Positions 23,601-33,900 of a DNA stretch of 49,800 nt are shown here, in pieces. The notes beneath the pieces were generated by a model that was given only the letters and a program-made list of their open reading frames with translations, made no database searches and was not told the origin of the DNA. How positions within the stretch are numbered: position 1 is the first letter of the stretch; each line of letters starts with the position of its first letter. The DNA is from Protostelium mycophagum (taxonomy: Eukaryota; Evosea; Variosea; Protosteliida; Protosteliaceae). The stretch is from positions 1 through 49,800 of the forward strand of contig MZNV01001572.1 in assembly GCA_002081555.1 (NCBI GenBank), read 5' to 3'. A program made the position numbers and the translations under genes.

Positions 23601-23863
23601 GACCGTCTCTTTGAGTGTTAAGTTTTCTCATGACTTCGTCAGTCGTCATAGACTCTTCTTCTGTGCCGTAACCATGAGATGGTGGCGGTGCCTTTTCTGT
23701 AAGCTCTGCCTTTTTGGGTGTTTCTGCTTCTGTTTTCAAGATTTGAGGTTGGGCAACCATCTGTAACTGTGAGTCATATGAACCATCCAAATGAGATTGG
23801 TACCTCGACTTCTGAGCCTGAGGAATCAGCCGATCCTGTTGACTTTGCTAGAGGCCCCGACAT
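20671..23863 (-). CDS. plasma-membrane P-type H+-ATPase (P3A)
   Basis: This is a proton pump that energises the plasma membrane, about 940 residues long. The first exon, 23804-23863, encodes [20 protein letters not shown]. The N-terminal cation-ATPase region is [20 protein letters not shown]. The actuator loop is [15 protein letters not shown], the phosphorylation site [14 protein letters not shown], the ATP-binding region KRATTLIE, and the hinge [20 protein letters not shown]. The loop signature [14 protein letters not shown] is typical of PMA pumps. Membrane helices lie at ~23500, ~22900, ~21600-21400 and ~21330-20990. The last exon, after a short intron near 20830-20875, reads in frame to a TAA at 20671 and adds a Ser/Gln/Asn-rich tail ending INRDAHH, a candidate regulatory domain. 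Some eight or nine introns. Confidence 0.93.
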
Positions 23864-23934
23864 GTTGCTGTGTGTGCCTCGGTTGAACTGAGCGTTGAAA
23901 CTTGTGAAGGTAAGCCGCGGAAAACGGATAAAAA

Positions 23935-23964
23935 GTGATCCGGAAGGAGCCCGAGGCCTCTTCC
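23935..23964. promoter_or_regulatory. candidate shared promoter element, copy A
   Basis: The block starts GTGATCCGGAAGGA and continues with CCGAGGCCT. It lies 72-101 bases upstream of the H+-ATPase start codon, in inverted orientation relative to that gene. It matches about 27 of 30 positions with 24853-24882, upstream of ribosomal protein S15. The role as a transcription-factor site is inference. Confidence 0.5.
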
Positions 23965-24852
23965 GGGCTCCGGACCACCCCAAAGCATGCGCCCGAAACT
24001 CGTAAACCGGTGTCGACACCGTCACGTCGACCGGGTAAATAGAACAGCATGTCAAAGACCCAAGCGAAACACCGGTAGCCCAAACGGAAGGAACCGGCCG
24101 GGACTTGCCAAACACGGGTCGCCAACATGTTTGTCTGAAGAAGGTTGCATGCACACAGAAACAGAATGAAGTAGAGTCTCTCAGACGGACTGCAAGTTTG
24201 TATCTTGAGACTCTCAGCGGAATCTGTCAATTCTTAAATTCCGCCGGAGTATTGTCTTCCTTGCATTGCGTGCGATGAGAGAAGCATGTGGAAACGTTCA
24301 CAGCATTTATCTATTTTAACATAACGCTCCAAACATCGAGCTCAGACTTCTGCATCCATCAACTCATAGAAGCACTCGGGAGTGGAATTCTTCATCCACA
24401 AGGAGCTGCTCAAATCTCTTCCGGTGCATTTCGGTTTCAGGATTTGGCGAGATTGCTGTACGTCCACCCTTTGGATGTGCTCAGTTGGCGAATTACAGGA
24501 CAAACTTTGTCGTTACGCCAGTAGCAACAGAAACGATCTTTTGGCTTGTTGTAAACCGAGCATTAAATTCCAGCAGAAAACCAACACCTCCGTGATTGCG
24601 GAAAATTAGAGTGGCGCAGCGGCTTGCATCGATCTGATAAGACATATGATATTAATAAATTTAAATCTGGTGGCGGAGGGACGACAAAGAAGAGGCGGAA
24701 AATTGCGGACCGGGCCTCCGAAGAACGAAATAACGGACTTTGCAAAGTTTTTTCCGAATTTCTGCGAATCTGCGACGAAAATCGCAAACTGCGATTGAAG
24801 TCCGCGAAAAATTTTCGCTCATGTGCGACATCGTAGATGATATCTCGAGAAT

Positions 24853-24882
24853 GTGATCCGGAAGGATTCCGAGGCCTTTTGC
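24853..24882. promoter_or_regulatory. candidate shared promoter element, copy B
   Basis: Same block as at 23935-23964 (GTGATCCGGAAGGA, two changed bases, CCGAGGCCT). It lies 25-54 bases upstream of the ribosomal protein S15 start codon, a core-promoter distance. Its presence at both ends of the same divergent region, next to two genes expected to be highly expressed, suggests common control. Confidence 0.5.
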
Positions 24883-24906
24883 ATCTGATCCTACAGTACT
24901 GCCATC

Positions 24907-25597
24907 ATGGTGAGACATTGTCTATAATTTAGCATCTATATAAATTCTATTCAATCCAATATTATTTTGTCTAAAGAAGCGTTCCTGGTCATCATGTGGA
25001 ATCATATCATCAAAATGTATGGATAACATCTGATGTGGGTCGGTAGTCTGCCGTGAACAAGAAGAGAACCTTCCGCAAGTTCTCCTACAGAGGAGTCGAC
25101 CTTGAGAACCTTCTGGATCTCAGCAACGAGCAACTCGTCGATTTACTCCCCGCTCGCGCCAGACGCAGATTCACAACCAGAGGATTGAAGAGACAGCACA
25201 TGGCTCTCGTCAGAAAGCTCAGAGATGCTGTAAGTTTTTTTAATCATTTAAACCTTATTTTAATGTCAAAATCCGATGTTGATTTTTTGTGTTATAGAAG
25301 CGTGAGGTTAGCGGACCCGGAGAGAAGCCCGAGACCGTCAAGACCCACTTGAGAAACATGATCATCGTCCCCGAGATGATCGGTTCCGTCGTTGGTGTCT
25401 ACAACGGAAAGACCTTCAACAGTGTTGAGATCAAGGTAAAACTTTCAACACAATATTTTATTATCATTTTCTCATATTTTCAGCCCGAGATGACTGGATT
25501 TTACCTCGGCGAGTTCTCCATCACCTACAAGCCTGTGAAGCACGGTAGACCCGGTATCGGAGCTACCCACTCTTCTCGTTTCATCCCTCTGAAGTAA
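24907..25597 (+). CDS. 40S ribosomal protein S15 (uS19)
   Basis: This is a small-subunit head protein. The first exon appears to be only the ATG (24907-24909). A 137-nt intron (24910-25046) then joins it to [16 protein letters not shown]. Further exons are 25047-25229, 25298-25435 and 25484-25597. Conserved blocks are [60 protein letters not shown] and [18 protein letters not shown] at the end. Length and sequence match the eukaryotic family throughout. An initiator-codon-only first exon is common in ribosomal protein genes and explains why no nearby upstream ATG is in frame. AATAAA follows the stop. Confidence 0.95.
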
Positions 25598-25788
25598 AGT
25601 GTTCAACGGAAAATAAAACAGTTGGCAGCGAGATCAAATGCCTTTTTTGGATTACACGTTTGCCTCTTTAAATCCATCCACCTGTAATTTTGCATCATTA
25701 TTTTTCCCAATTTAATGTTTTGGTGGGTCAAGTGTGACATGCAACCCTTGAGATTTCACACGACAGACGACACAATATCACGCTCTCC

Positions 25789-26919
25789 ATGGTTGGCACG
25801 TTCACTGTGCTGCCAAGAGAGGTTCTATATTACTTGACGCAATTTTTGACGGGGAGGGATGTTTTAGCACTCGGTAGGACGGGTCCTAATCATCGTCACT
25901 CATGCTTCATAGGCAGCACATGCAAAGAGTTTCAACTCTTTTCGAAAGACCAACATATTTGGCAGACTTTGTTCGAACTGGTAAGAATTGACACGAAAAT
26001 CATCTCACCCCAACAGGAGCATGGAAATGAAGCCATCATTTTGGCCCAGAAGAGCTGGCAGGAACGTTATAAAAGAGCAGGTTTGTGATCACGTCTCCCT
26101 GAATCTCACCACCTCAGTTGAATGGTGCTGGAATCCAAATCAATGTTCTGCTGACCTTTGTATTACTCCAAACGGGATGACCATCTCACGTTCATCTCAA
26201 GAAGGGTAATAGTCTCATCTTTATTTTCATGACGTGTACAGAGACTCACCTACATGCCAAACACTACAACCCTTCAGCGGCCGAAGGAGTTCTTTCCAAG
26301 TTTTTGTGGAGAGGTTAGGAAGATGGATCTCTTTTGGAATAGCCAGTAAGAAGGTCAAGACAGATGGTTGTGTGGTCGGCGCACAAGATCACATAATCAA
26401 TGTCGCCATGTATCATAAAGGTGCGGTAATGAATTTCGTAATTGATTCGTGCAAATGGCCAAAAGCAGAATTAAAAATCGATTTCGTGGAAATACACATT
26501 TAATTTTTTTAGTAACAGGAAAGGTAGAAGTAAGACAGAATGGAAGGACTGAGATACACAAGGTCAAGCCTCCCATTAAAGGTAATTTTTTTCAAATAGG
26601 TCCATCTGCAGATTTGTAAATTACCTTTCGCAGTTTTTTGCAACAGAAGATTGAGCATTTTTTCATTAGAGAAACTGACTCGTCAGAGGGAACTCGAATC
26701 ATCGTTCAAGTTGTAGATAGACGAGTGTCATTCTACAACCGTGGATCATTAGTCGCACAAGTAGACATCATCAAGAATGATGATGAACCAGAAGAGGACT
26801 GGACTCTGTTCCCGACAATTTCGCTGTCATGTGGATCCGTATTGACTATACAGCCAAAATTCAATTTTTTCGGGAGCGATAATTACCTCTCCTTTCTGCA
26901 TCCCGGAAGTGAATATTAA
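25789..26919 (+). CDS. F-box protein with SPRY-like domain
   Basis: A probable substrate receptor of an SCF-type ubiquitin ligase, similar in plan to FBXO45. The ATG at 25789 encodes an F-box: LPREVLYYLTQFLTGRDVLA, then STCKEFQLFSKDQHIWQTLF after a short intron. Then EHGNEAIILAQKSWQERYKR, and across another intron VEWCWNPNQCSADLCITPNG, as at the start of SPRY modules. Later exons carry VERLGRWISFGIASKKVK and the SPRY-typical end RRVSFYNRGSLVAQVDI, DDEPEEDWTLFPTISLSCGS. Introns of about 36-40 nt were inferred. The stop at 26919 is 80 bp from the convergent P450 gene. The splice joining around 26220-26640 is uncertain. Confidence 0.7.
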
Positions 26920-26998
26920 AATAAATTGAGACAGATTGCGATTTTTCACGGTCGCCTTAAGAGTACGGTGATTCGCGCTAAAGAGTGACGATTTTATT

Positions 26999-29228
26999 TT
27001 AATCTCTTGGAGTTAATGTGAGATAAACGCCGTTCACTGGCTTAAGAAGACCGAGTTGCTTAATGTTGATTTTGAATCCCTCCGCCACATTCAACTCGAA
27101 CACATCAGCTCCATTGTGTTTCATCCAAGTACAATTATTTATCTTTATGGCAGAGCCGTAGAGAAACGTGTAGACTTATCCAGTCCTTCTCGTCTTGATA
27201 CTCACTTTGAAGTTGTTGAGCAACACAGCAGTGATGACTCTCAATTCTAGAAGGGCCAAGTTTTTGCCCAAGCAGCTGTGCGTTCCCCACGAGAAGGTCA
27301 ACTCCGGCAATTTAGCCTTCTTCTTTCCTGCCTCATTCAAGTCCTCGAATGTTTCGTCCGCACTTTCTGCCCATCTACAACGGTCAGCATGAAAATTATT
27401 GTTCTTCGCCAAAAGGAAAGATGTGGTTACCTGTCAGGATTAAAGAGGTGAGGTTGTGGGAAATAATCCTCATCGTGATTGATTCCCACAATATTTATGG
27501 TAAAAATGGTCCCTGCAGGAATTTTGTGGTTTGCGATGACCGCGTCTTTTGTCGCTTCAACTGAGGCTCGAGAGGCAATGGGATCCTGCGAGTGTGAGAG
27601 GAAATTCGATCATTAAAAACATCTTTTGGTGGGAGTTTTTATAACGATAAATTACCATTCTGGCAGATTCCTTCATACAGCTTGTCAAATATGTCATCTT
27701 TGACAAGTCCTCTGCGGTCACTTTGTTCACATCCTCAGGCCTTCCGAACTGATTTCTCGCCTTTTGTTGGTCAATCTAGTTCATTTCTATTTCCTCACCT
27801 CTTCAAATGCTTTCTGCTGAATGCTCTGGTATTCGGCCATCTACAGCGCGTTAGTTCAACATTATCACCTGATCCAGACTCACTCTGTACAAAAGTATTG
27901 CGATACTGTGCCCGGTCTACAACGTTCAGAATAATTGCAACATAAAGAAGAGTCACTGAACATACCGTATCGTGGCCAGCAAACATCAGGAAATTGACTT
28001 CTGCCGCCAAGTTCCTTCTGCCCTCCTCAGTATCCCAGTTGTAGCGGGGGTCTCTTGACATCTGTACGACAGGGGGTAGATTTTCCTCCACACCCTCCCA
28101 CTTTTTTAAAACATGAGATATCACCTGTCAAACATCAATATGTCAACATGACATGTGATGACATACGGTATTCGTGTAGTTTTGCATCTTTTGATTTTCT
28201 TTGTGAAAGTCTGAAGGCAAGAACCACCTGTGGAGTTTCAGTATGAAAGTGTAATGAAATCTCGTGGAGATTTCAAAGTACGTACTTAGAAGTGATGCCC
28301 GTCGCGATTTTCCCCACCATCATGCGGAAAGCGCCGTTCCAAACGCTTCTGAACACTTTTGGAAGTTCTGTGATATTCTCGTAGTTGATATCCTTCATCA
28401 ACTGGCGTCTATCTTCGCCCATAATATAACTTTTATACTTTCAGTAAGGGACTGTGTAGAATGGTAAAACTACTATATACCGGAAGATGATGTCGATGGT
28501 CAATTCGGTCATGAGGGAGTCAAATTCGACGGCCTCTCCACTTTCACATTTAGTTTTCAAATCTTCGGTAACCTCTGTAACTCTACGTCACGATCAGTAC
28601 TCATCACAGGAGGAGGATGTACCTCTGGATGACGTAAGGGAAGAGTGGGGGGAGCATCCTTCTTGATTGGAAGTGAGGTACAAGAGTCTACAACTGTGAG
28701 TCTCTTGTGCAGACATTTCAACACTCACCTCTCTTCTCCACTTCCACTCAGGACCGGACAAGCCACCGACCATTCCGCCAAAGGTTTGCTTATACGCCTG
28801 AGTGACGAAATCGGCTCTCTTCATGGTGTTCGCAGGTCTATAACCCTGTAGAATTAGGTCAGTTTAGATGTATTTTTGCATCACCCAGACCTGTTGGTCC
28901 ACAAGGAGTTCTCTTGACACCTCAGGATCGTTGACTTCGACGGCATACCTAGATAATGTGAGATCTTGTGATTGATTTGTCCATTTTACAGTAAAACAGG
29001 GATGTAGGTGACGGAGCAGAGTGGTTTAAATTCTTTGGTTCTAAAGCACTCAGCTTGGTTGCACATGTAAAGCCATCATTACTTAGTTACGTTCTTACTG
29101 GTCTCATGCTCTAAATCAGCTCCTCGATGAGGAAGTTTGTGGAGGTCGTATCGTGCACGTCTCAACAACTTTACGATACAGACGTAGAGCACAGGTAATG
29201 CTACGGTCAACCAAAATACACTGGTCAT
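26999..29228 (-). CDS. cytochrome P450 monooxygenase
   Basis: A haem-thiolate monooxygenase, probably anchored in the endoplasmic reticulum. The start at 29228 encodes MTSVFWLTVALPVLYVCIV, a hydrophobic N-terminal anchor, then RRARYDLHKLPHRGADLEHE. The I-helix oxygen-binding motif is VNFLMFAGHDT joined across an intron to TGHSIAILLYR. The haem ligand is in FSWGTHSCLGKNLALLELR (Cys of FxxGxxxCxG). The C-terminus is INIKQLGLLKPVNGVYLTLT ending PRD, with stop TAA at 26999. Many introns, with acceptors of the form CGTTGTAG|A. The closest neighbour on the same strand is the LodB-like gene, 216 bp upstream, so a shared pathway is possible. The P450 family cannot be named from sequence alone. Confidence 0.9.
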
Positions 29229-29444
29229 CTCTTCTATTCTGTTTAAATGCTCTTCTGGATCTCAGAAGAAGGTCTTCTGTTCCCGCGGGCACGTAACGGG
29301 GTTGTTGATATTATAAATTGATAGATTGACGTTAAAATCCGCGGGGATGACAAGAATATCAAACAGAAAGAACTCTCTCGTTAAGGACCGTAACGATCGT
29401 GGTTTTTCACCGCAGTTACCATTGGGAGGCACAAAATGATGTCT

Positions 29445-30649
29445 TTATGTTCTTCTTGCCCAAAACGGCTGTTCCTTCCATCTCTTCTCTCTTCCATAGA
29501 ACATGTCCCTGTTGATGAGAAATCGCTGAAAGATCGTGCAGAGCTCCCTCCTGTACATCGCGAAGGCTCTCTCTGATTCAATTTCTGATTCTTCCAGGAA
29601 GATCTTCACGACGTCAGCGGCCTTTTCGGCGCAGGACATGGCCGTGATCATGCCTTGAGAGGACAACGGATCCAAAGACATTGCGGCATCACCCACGCTC
29701 ATCCATCTGAAAAAGTCAGTTCATTCCCAAGAAGAAACGGACCTTCTCTCTTGGCTGCACACCGGGGCGAGGATAGACGTTCCAGCGGATGTGCATGCGA
29801 TTCTCCCTCTTAATTCGAAGTTGTTCTCGTGGATGATGTTTCCAACATGCTTCGTCTTTCGTAACAGCTCATTCCACTCTTCGGTCTTTCGGCATTTCTT
29901 TGCGATTGGCAGATCGTCATCTGTGTGGAATACGACCACGCGCGAATGTCCTGGAAGCTGAGAGGTGTACCACCAACCGTCATTCGAAGACTCCACTAAA
30001 GTGTGGTTCTGTCCTCCTTCCCCGTTGTAGAACGCGACAAAAGCGATCAGCTTGTCGATAACCTGTCTTTGAGGAGGATCGAGGGCGATGTGGCGGCTCA
30101 AAAAATTTGTGCGGCCAGTGCAATCGATGAGAAGCTTAGAATGGCTGACTGTCCCGTCGGCGGAAGTGATGGTCCAATGATATGGAGAAGAGGTCTCTTC
30201 TATCTTCGTGACATGTTTCGAGCTCGTCGTGATGGAGGGAGTTTGACCGCAACGTTCGTATAGAAGACGCTCAAAAGCGACTCGATCGAGATGAAATCCG
30301 TCCCCCAAAGGATTGAATATGGAATCAACACCGCCAAGACTTTCAGAACCCCACGCTGATAGATATCCAGGACTCAGCCTCTGTCTTCCTTCTTGTTTGA
30401 GAAAGTGACATCTGCGATTGACTCACCGTCCTGGATTTCCTTTTGTATGATCCGCAAGAGGCCCAGTCTCTGGAGCAAGATTTTGGATGAGGCAGGTAAA
30501 GACTCGCCTATGCGGAATGACCCATCTTTCAATGGTAGTCTTTCATCACAAATTAAGATGGTGACGTCAGGTTTGCTCTCGTTTAAGAAGAGAGAAAGGC
30601 ACAAGCCAGCCACGCCGCCACCTAAAATCAAGACATCATGGTGATCCAT
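29445..30649 (-). CDS. LodB-like FAD-dependent oxidoreductase (tryptophan-halogenase superfamily)
   Basis: A flavoprotein of the LodB/tryptophan-halogenase fold. In bacteria, LodB is required to modify tryptophan during formation of cysteine tryptophylquinone in LodA. The start at 30649 gives MDHHDVLILGGGVAGLCLSL (FAD-binding GxGxxG) and DGSFRIGESLP. A 35-nt intron follows QD, then SAWGSESLGGVDSIFNPLGD, GFHLDRVAFERLL, LLIDCTGRTNFLSR and DGWWYTSQLPG. After a 36-nt intron with a GTCCGT donor comes the second FAD motif, WMSVGDAAMSLDPLSSQGM. About 375 residues, complete by family comparison. It lies head to head with the LodA-like fusion gene, 261 bp between start codons, the arrangement expected of a cofactor-maturation partner. 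The specific LodB function is inferred from that context. Confidence 0.8.
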
Positions 30650-30910
30650 GACACTTTTTAGGGATGCCTTTTATTGAGAAGGGGTGGATTTATGAGTATA
30701 TACAAGAAATCGCGTTAATAACCGCGACAATATACTTTCACATGAAAAGTGGCTCCGCTGGGATTCGGAAGTGCATTCGATTTCGTCGACAATCAACAGG
30801 GGCGTGTTCAGTGATACCAACTGGTCGACGTTGTTCTCGTCGACGAGGCAGCAATTCACTGCGACCGCAACACGATTTTGAGAAGAGTGAATCATAATTC
30901 TGCTTTTGCA
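30650..30910. promoter_or_regulatory. divergent promoter region of the LodB-like/LodA-like pair
   Basis: These 261 bases separate the two start codons and must contain both promoters. The stretch is rich in CG-containing words (GTCGAC twice around 30785-30850, CGTCGAC) but I see no clear TATA box or palindrome assigned to a factor. Short overlapping frames on both strands have no support. Confidence 0.6.
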
Positions 30911-33900
30911 ATGAGCAGCACAACAAGCTTTGGTATCTTCCCTGGAATCGGTGTGGCCAGAATTGGAAACAGCAAGGCCGGTCACTTTTACGCGCCTGAA
31001 GTGCCGAACGTCTGGGTTGCGGGTGATTCTCGCATGTACACAAGCCATCATCTGACCTCTTCCAGAACAACCCGTCAATTTAGACGCCATCCAGAAAGAG
31101 TTCGCAAGGAAGAAGCAGGTTGCACTTGCTCAGAGCTCCGGCACCGCACTGTCTTTGAACATCGAGGGTTTCCAAGAGCTCAAGGAGATCAGCCCACCTG
31201 ACCTCTCCTCGGTCTTGAATAAGTACGAGACAGACATCAAGGAGATCGCAAATCGTCTCGGCGGGGTCGCTCATGGCAACTGTGGTACCCAAAATCTGAG
31301 GTTCCACTTCAATGATGACACGCATCAAGAGACCGCTGGGAAAGCACACGCCGAATGCCTTTCCAAAATCTCCGAGTTGAATCGGTGGGCGATCATGATG
31401 ATTTCCTCTCAACATGTTGACCCTTTCAGAAACAACAGCAGCAAGTTCACGCTGAATGTCACGACCATCATATCTGGTACTCAGCCGAAGAGCAGTGTAG
31501 ATGCGGTAAAGGATCATTCCACAGTCACCAGCGAGGACTTTCACTTCAGAGACAATGCTGGGCGTCTCAGGAAACAAGCCGTGAGATACAGAGTCTACAA
31601 ATACGAGGGCGACAAAGCCGTGGAGGAGCTCAGTGGGCCTAAGGGAACGGGTTACGACATCACCTGGCACATTCAACTGTCAAACGCGAAGGCCAAACAC
31701 GAATGGTTCACGCGTGAGACTAATAATCTTCAAGTCCACGGAATTTCCACTGAGACTTTGCAGCTTACCGCTTTGAGAAGAAGCATATCTTGAGAAACCC
31801 ACACCTTACGGATGACGCGAGGCAAAGTCTGGAAGCTGTATCCTCCCTCCGCCTCATTGAGGAGTGCAAAACTCTTTTTAGTCTCGTGACAAGCTGGGGC
31901 CTCCCACCTTGGAGTGTCCCCCTCGACTATGGCGGCACACCTGAGCGGCTGAGAGTTATGGTCAGTGAGAGTCATCCTCAGCGTCTTGCAGAGTTTGATG
32001 CAAAAGCGAGAGAGCTGGTAGCAGAGCGACCCAGTTTTAAGATGAACGTCACGAAGGATAACACCTCCAGTAACCCAGTGGTCTGGAAGGCAAAATTGTT
32101 CCGTGAGGACACCAAGCAAAATGCCACAGACATAGAGGTGAAATTTCGCAGAAATTACCACAAAAGACTGATAGATGTCAGGTTGTCTTGGGAAGGGCTT
32201 GGGTGGAAGATAACAGACTCGTCATCACAGGAGGTAAAATTTAAATTAATTGATTTTATTTACACCATTATTTTCTCACAACCCAAGGTGATGGAGTGTC
32301 CGGCAGCATCAACAACAACATGCTCACACATTACTGCAACAATGACTTTTGGTACGATGACACCGCAGATGGGCTCATAACAGCAACTATCAAATCTCAA
32401 CAGGATGCTGCAGAGATGCCTGAGCACAAGGAGCAAGGCCAAGCCAGATTGCTTGTAGCCCCTCCAAAATTTGTGCCGTCTGTCAAACCAGTTGTGCCCC
32501 TCTATGACGTCATCAAAGACACCCAGGGAATAGCTCATGATATCTCCAGGGTTTGTCATGACATCATTCATTCAATTGACATCTTTCAGTTCGATAGCAC
32601 CTCACAAGAGAAAGACAAGCAATCACAACAACAGCAACAAAGTGATGCTTCCAGTGTAGAATATGACAATCCCAACGAAGTCTATTTCGAGAGAGACGTG
32701 TGGCCCATAATGGAATCGGCCGTGAAGACATCTTGGGTGAACAATCACAGCTGGCACGGTCACGGGCTGGACAGGTAAATTCCATGAAATTTCTCTCGAA
32801 ATTCGGCGAAATTTCTAAACTCCATAGGCCTGCAAACTTCAACGAGCACAAATTCAGGAAGCAATTGGCCGACCCCAGCAGCAATTCACTGGCCATCAGA
32901 AACAATGTCTTTATGAGAATGCGTAAATCGTACAACACCGCCGCCGAGTCTCCGATCTACAGTGTGGCCGTAGGACAGGTGACTGATGACGTCATCACGA
33001 TATATGCTGATGTCATAGTCCTTCCCTTACTTTATGCCCGCGCTTTCTGGTAACGGTGGTGAGAAAGAAGAGAGCGATCCAAACAGATGGCTGACCATCA
33101 CATCAACACAATACCAGACTCTTCAGACATGGGCTCAATCTACATCAGAAAATCCCACCTTTAAAGTGGGCGGAACTCCACAGGAGTGGACGATTCCCAG
33201 GACTCTCGCCTTCAAGCCTCACCCAGATGAGCCTTATGATATCATGGTGTTCATGAACAAGACGTTGTACAATGACGAGGAGAGAGTTGCCGTGCCTTTA
33301 GAAAAGATCCCCATTGAGTGGCAGCCTGACGCATTGGACAGAGCCAGTTTGGAATGGTGTATCGGTACGTATCCGTACGCAAGTACGTAAGACGGTCTGA
33401 TAGGTGTCAGGTGGAGCATTCTATCCAGGTATTGAGATCACCCACATCGTCTTAGACAAGGAGACTTTCAGTGACAACACCCCCTTCAGGTGAGATTTTA
33501 AATTTTTCGGAAATTTTAGATGACACATCACAGATTCAACCGTAACCAGTTAGTGGGACAGCTGACAGCCTCCATGGCAGTTCCCTGGCAGGCCGACTTT
33601 TATGAGTGTATGGATGCCTGGTGGCCTTCGCAACGTCCCGATGACGTCATCACTGAGGAGGTCTTCCTTCAGGTTTTATTTATTCTAGTAGTTGTAGATT
33701 ATTTGTTAGTCACTAAACAAAGACAGAGGTTTAAAGAGAATCCTCGCGTGCCTCGAGAGGACGAGTTTGTCAAGTGGCACAGAGGCCTCCGAAACAATGA
33801 ACCTGATCCGGAAGATCGTTTGATTCATCCCAAACCCCACTGGGGAAACATGGATATGGTCCAACACTGGGACAGGTACGTGCCATCATTACTGTTCATA

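Larger units (their letters stand above)
23864..24906. other. intergenic region between two highly expressed genes
   Basis: This 1-kb divergent region separates the H+-ATPase (-) from ribosomal protein S15 (+). I find no convincing gene: the frames present overlap on both strands and lack family features. It is more GC-rich near 23930-24130 and contains the shared 30-base element described separately at each end. It probably holds both promoters and 5' untranslated regions. Confidence 0.6.

Noticed and set aside
23774-24230. Two long minus-strand frames upstream of the H+-ATPase
   Set aside because: They overlap the true first exon in other frames and continue into a GC-rich promoter region without recognisable protein features.
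31080-31676. 198-codon minus-strand frame opposite the LodA-like exon
   Set aside because: The plus strand matches LodA motifs in order, so the minus frame is a by-product.
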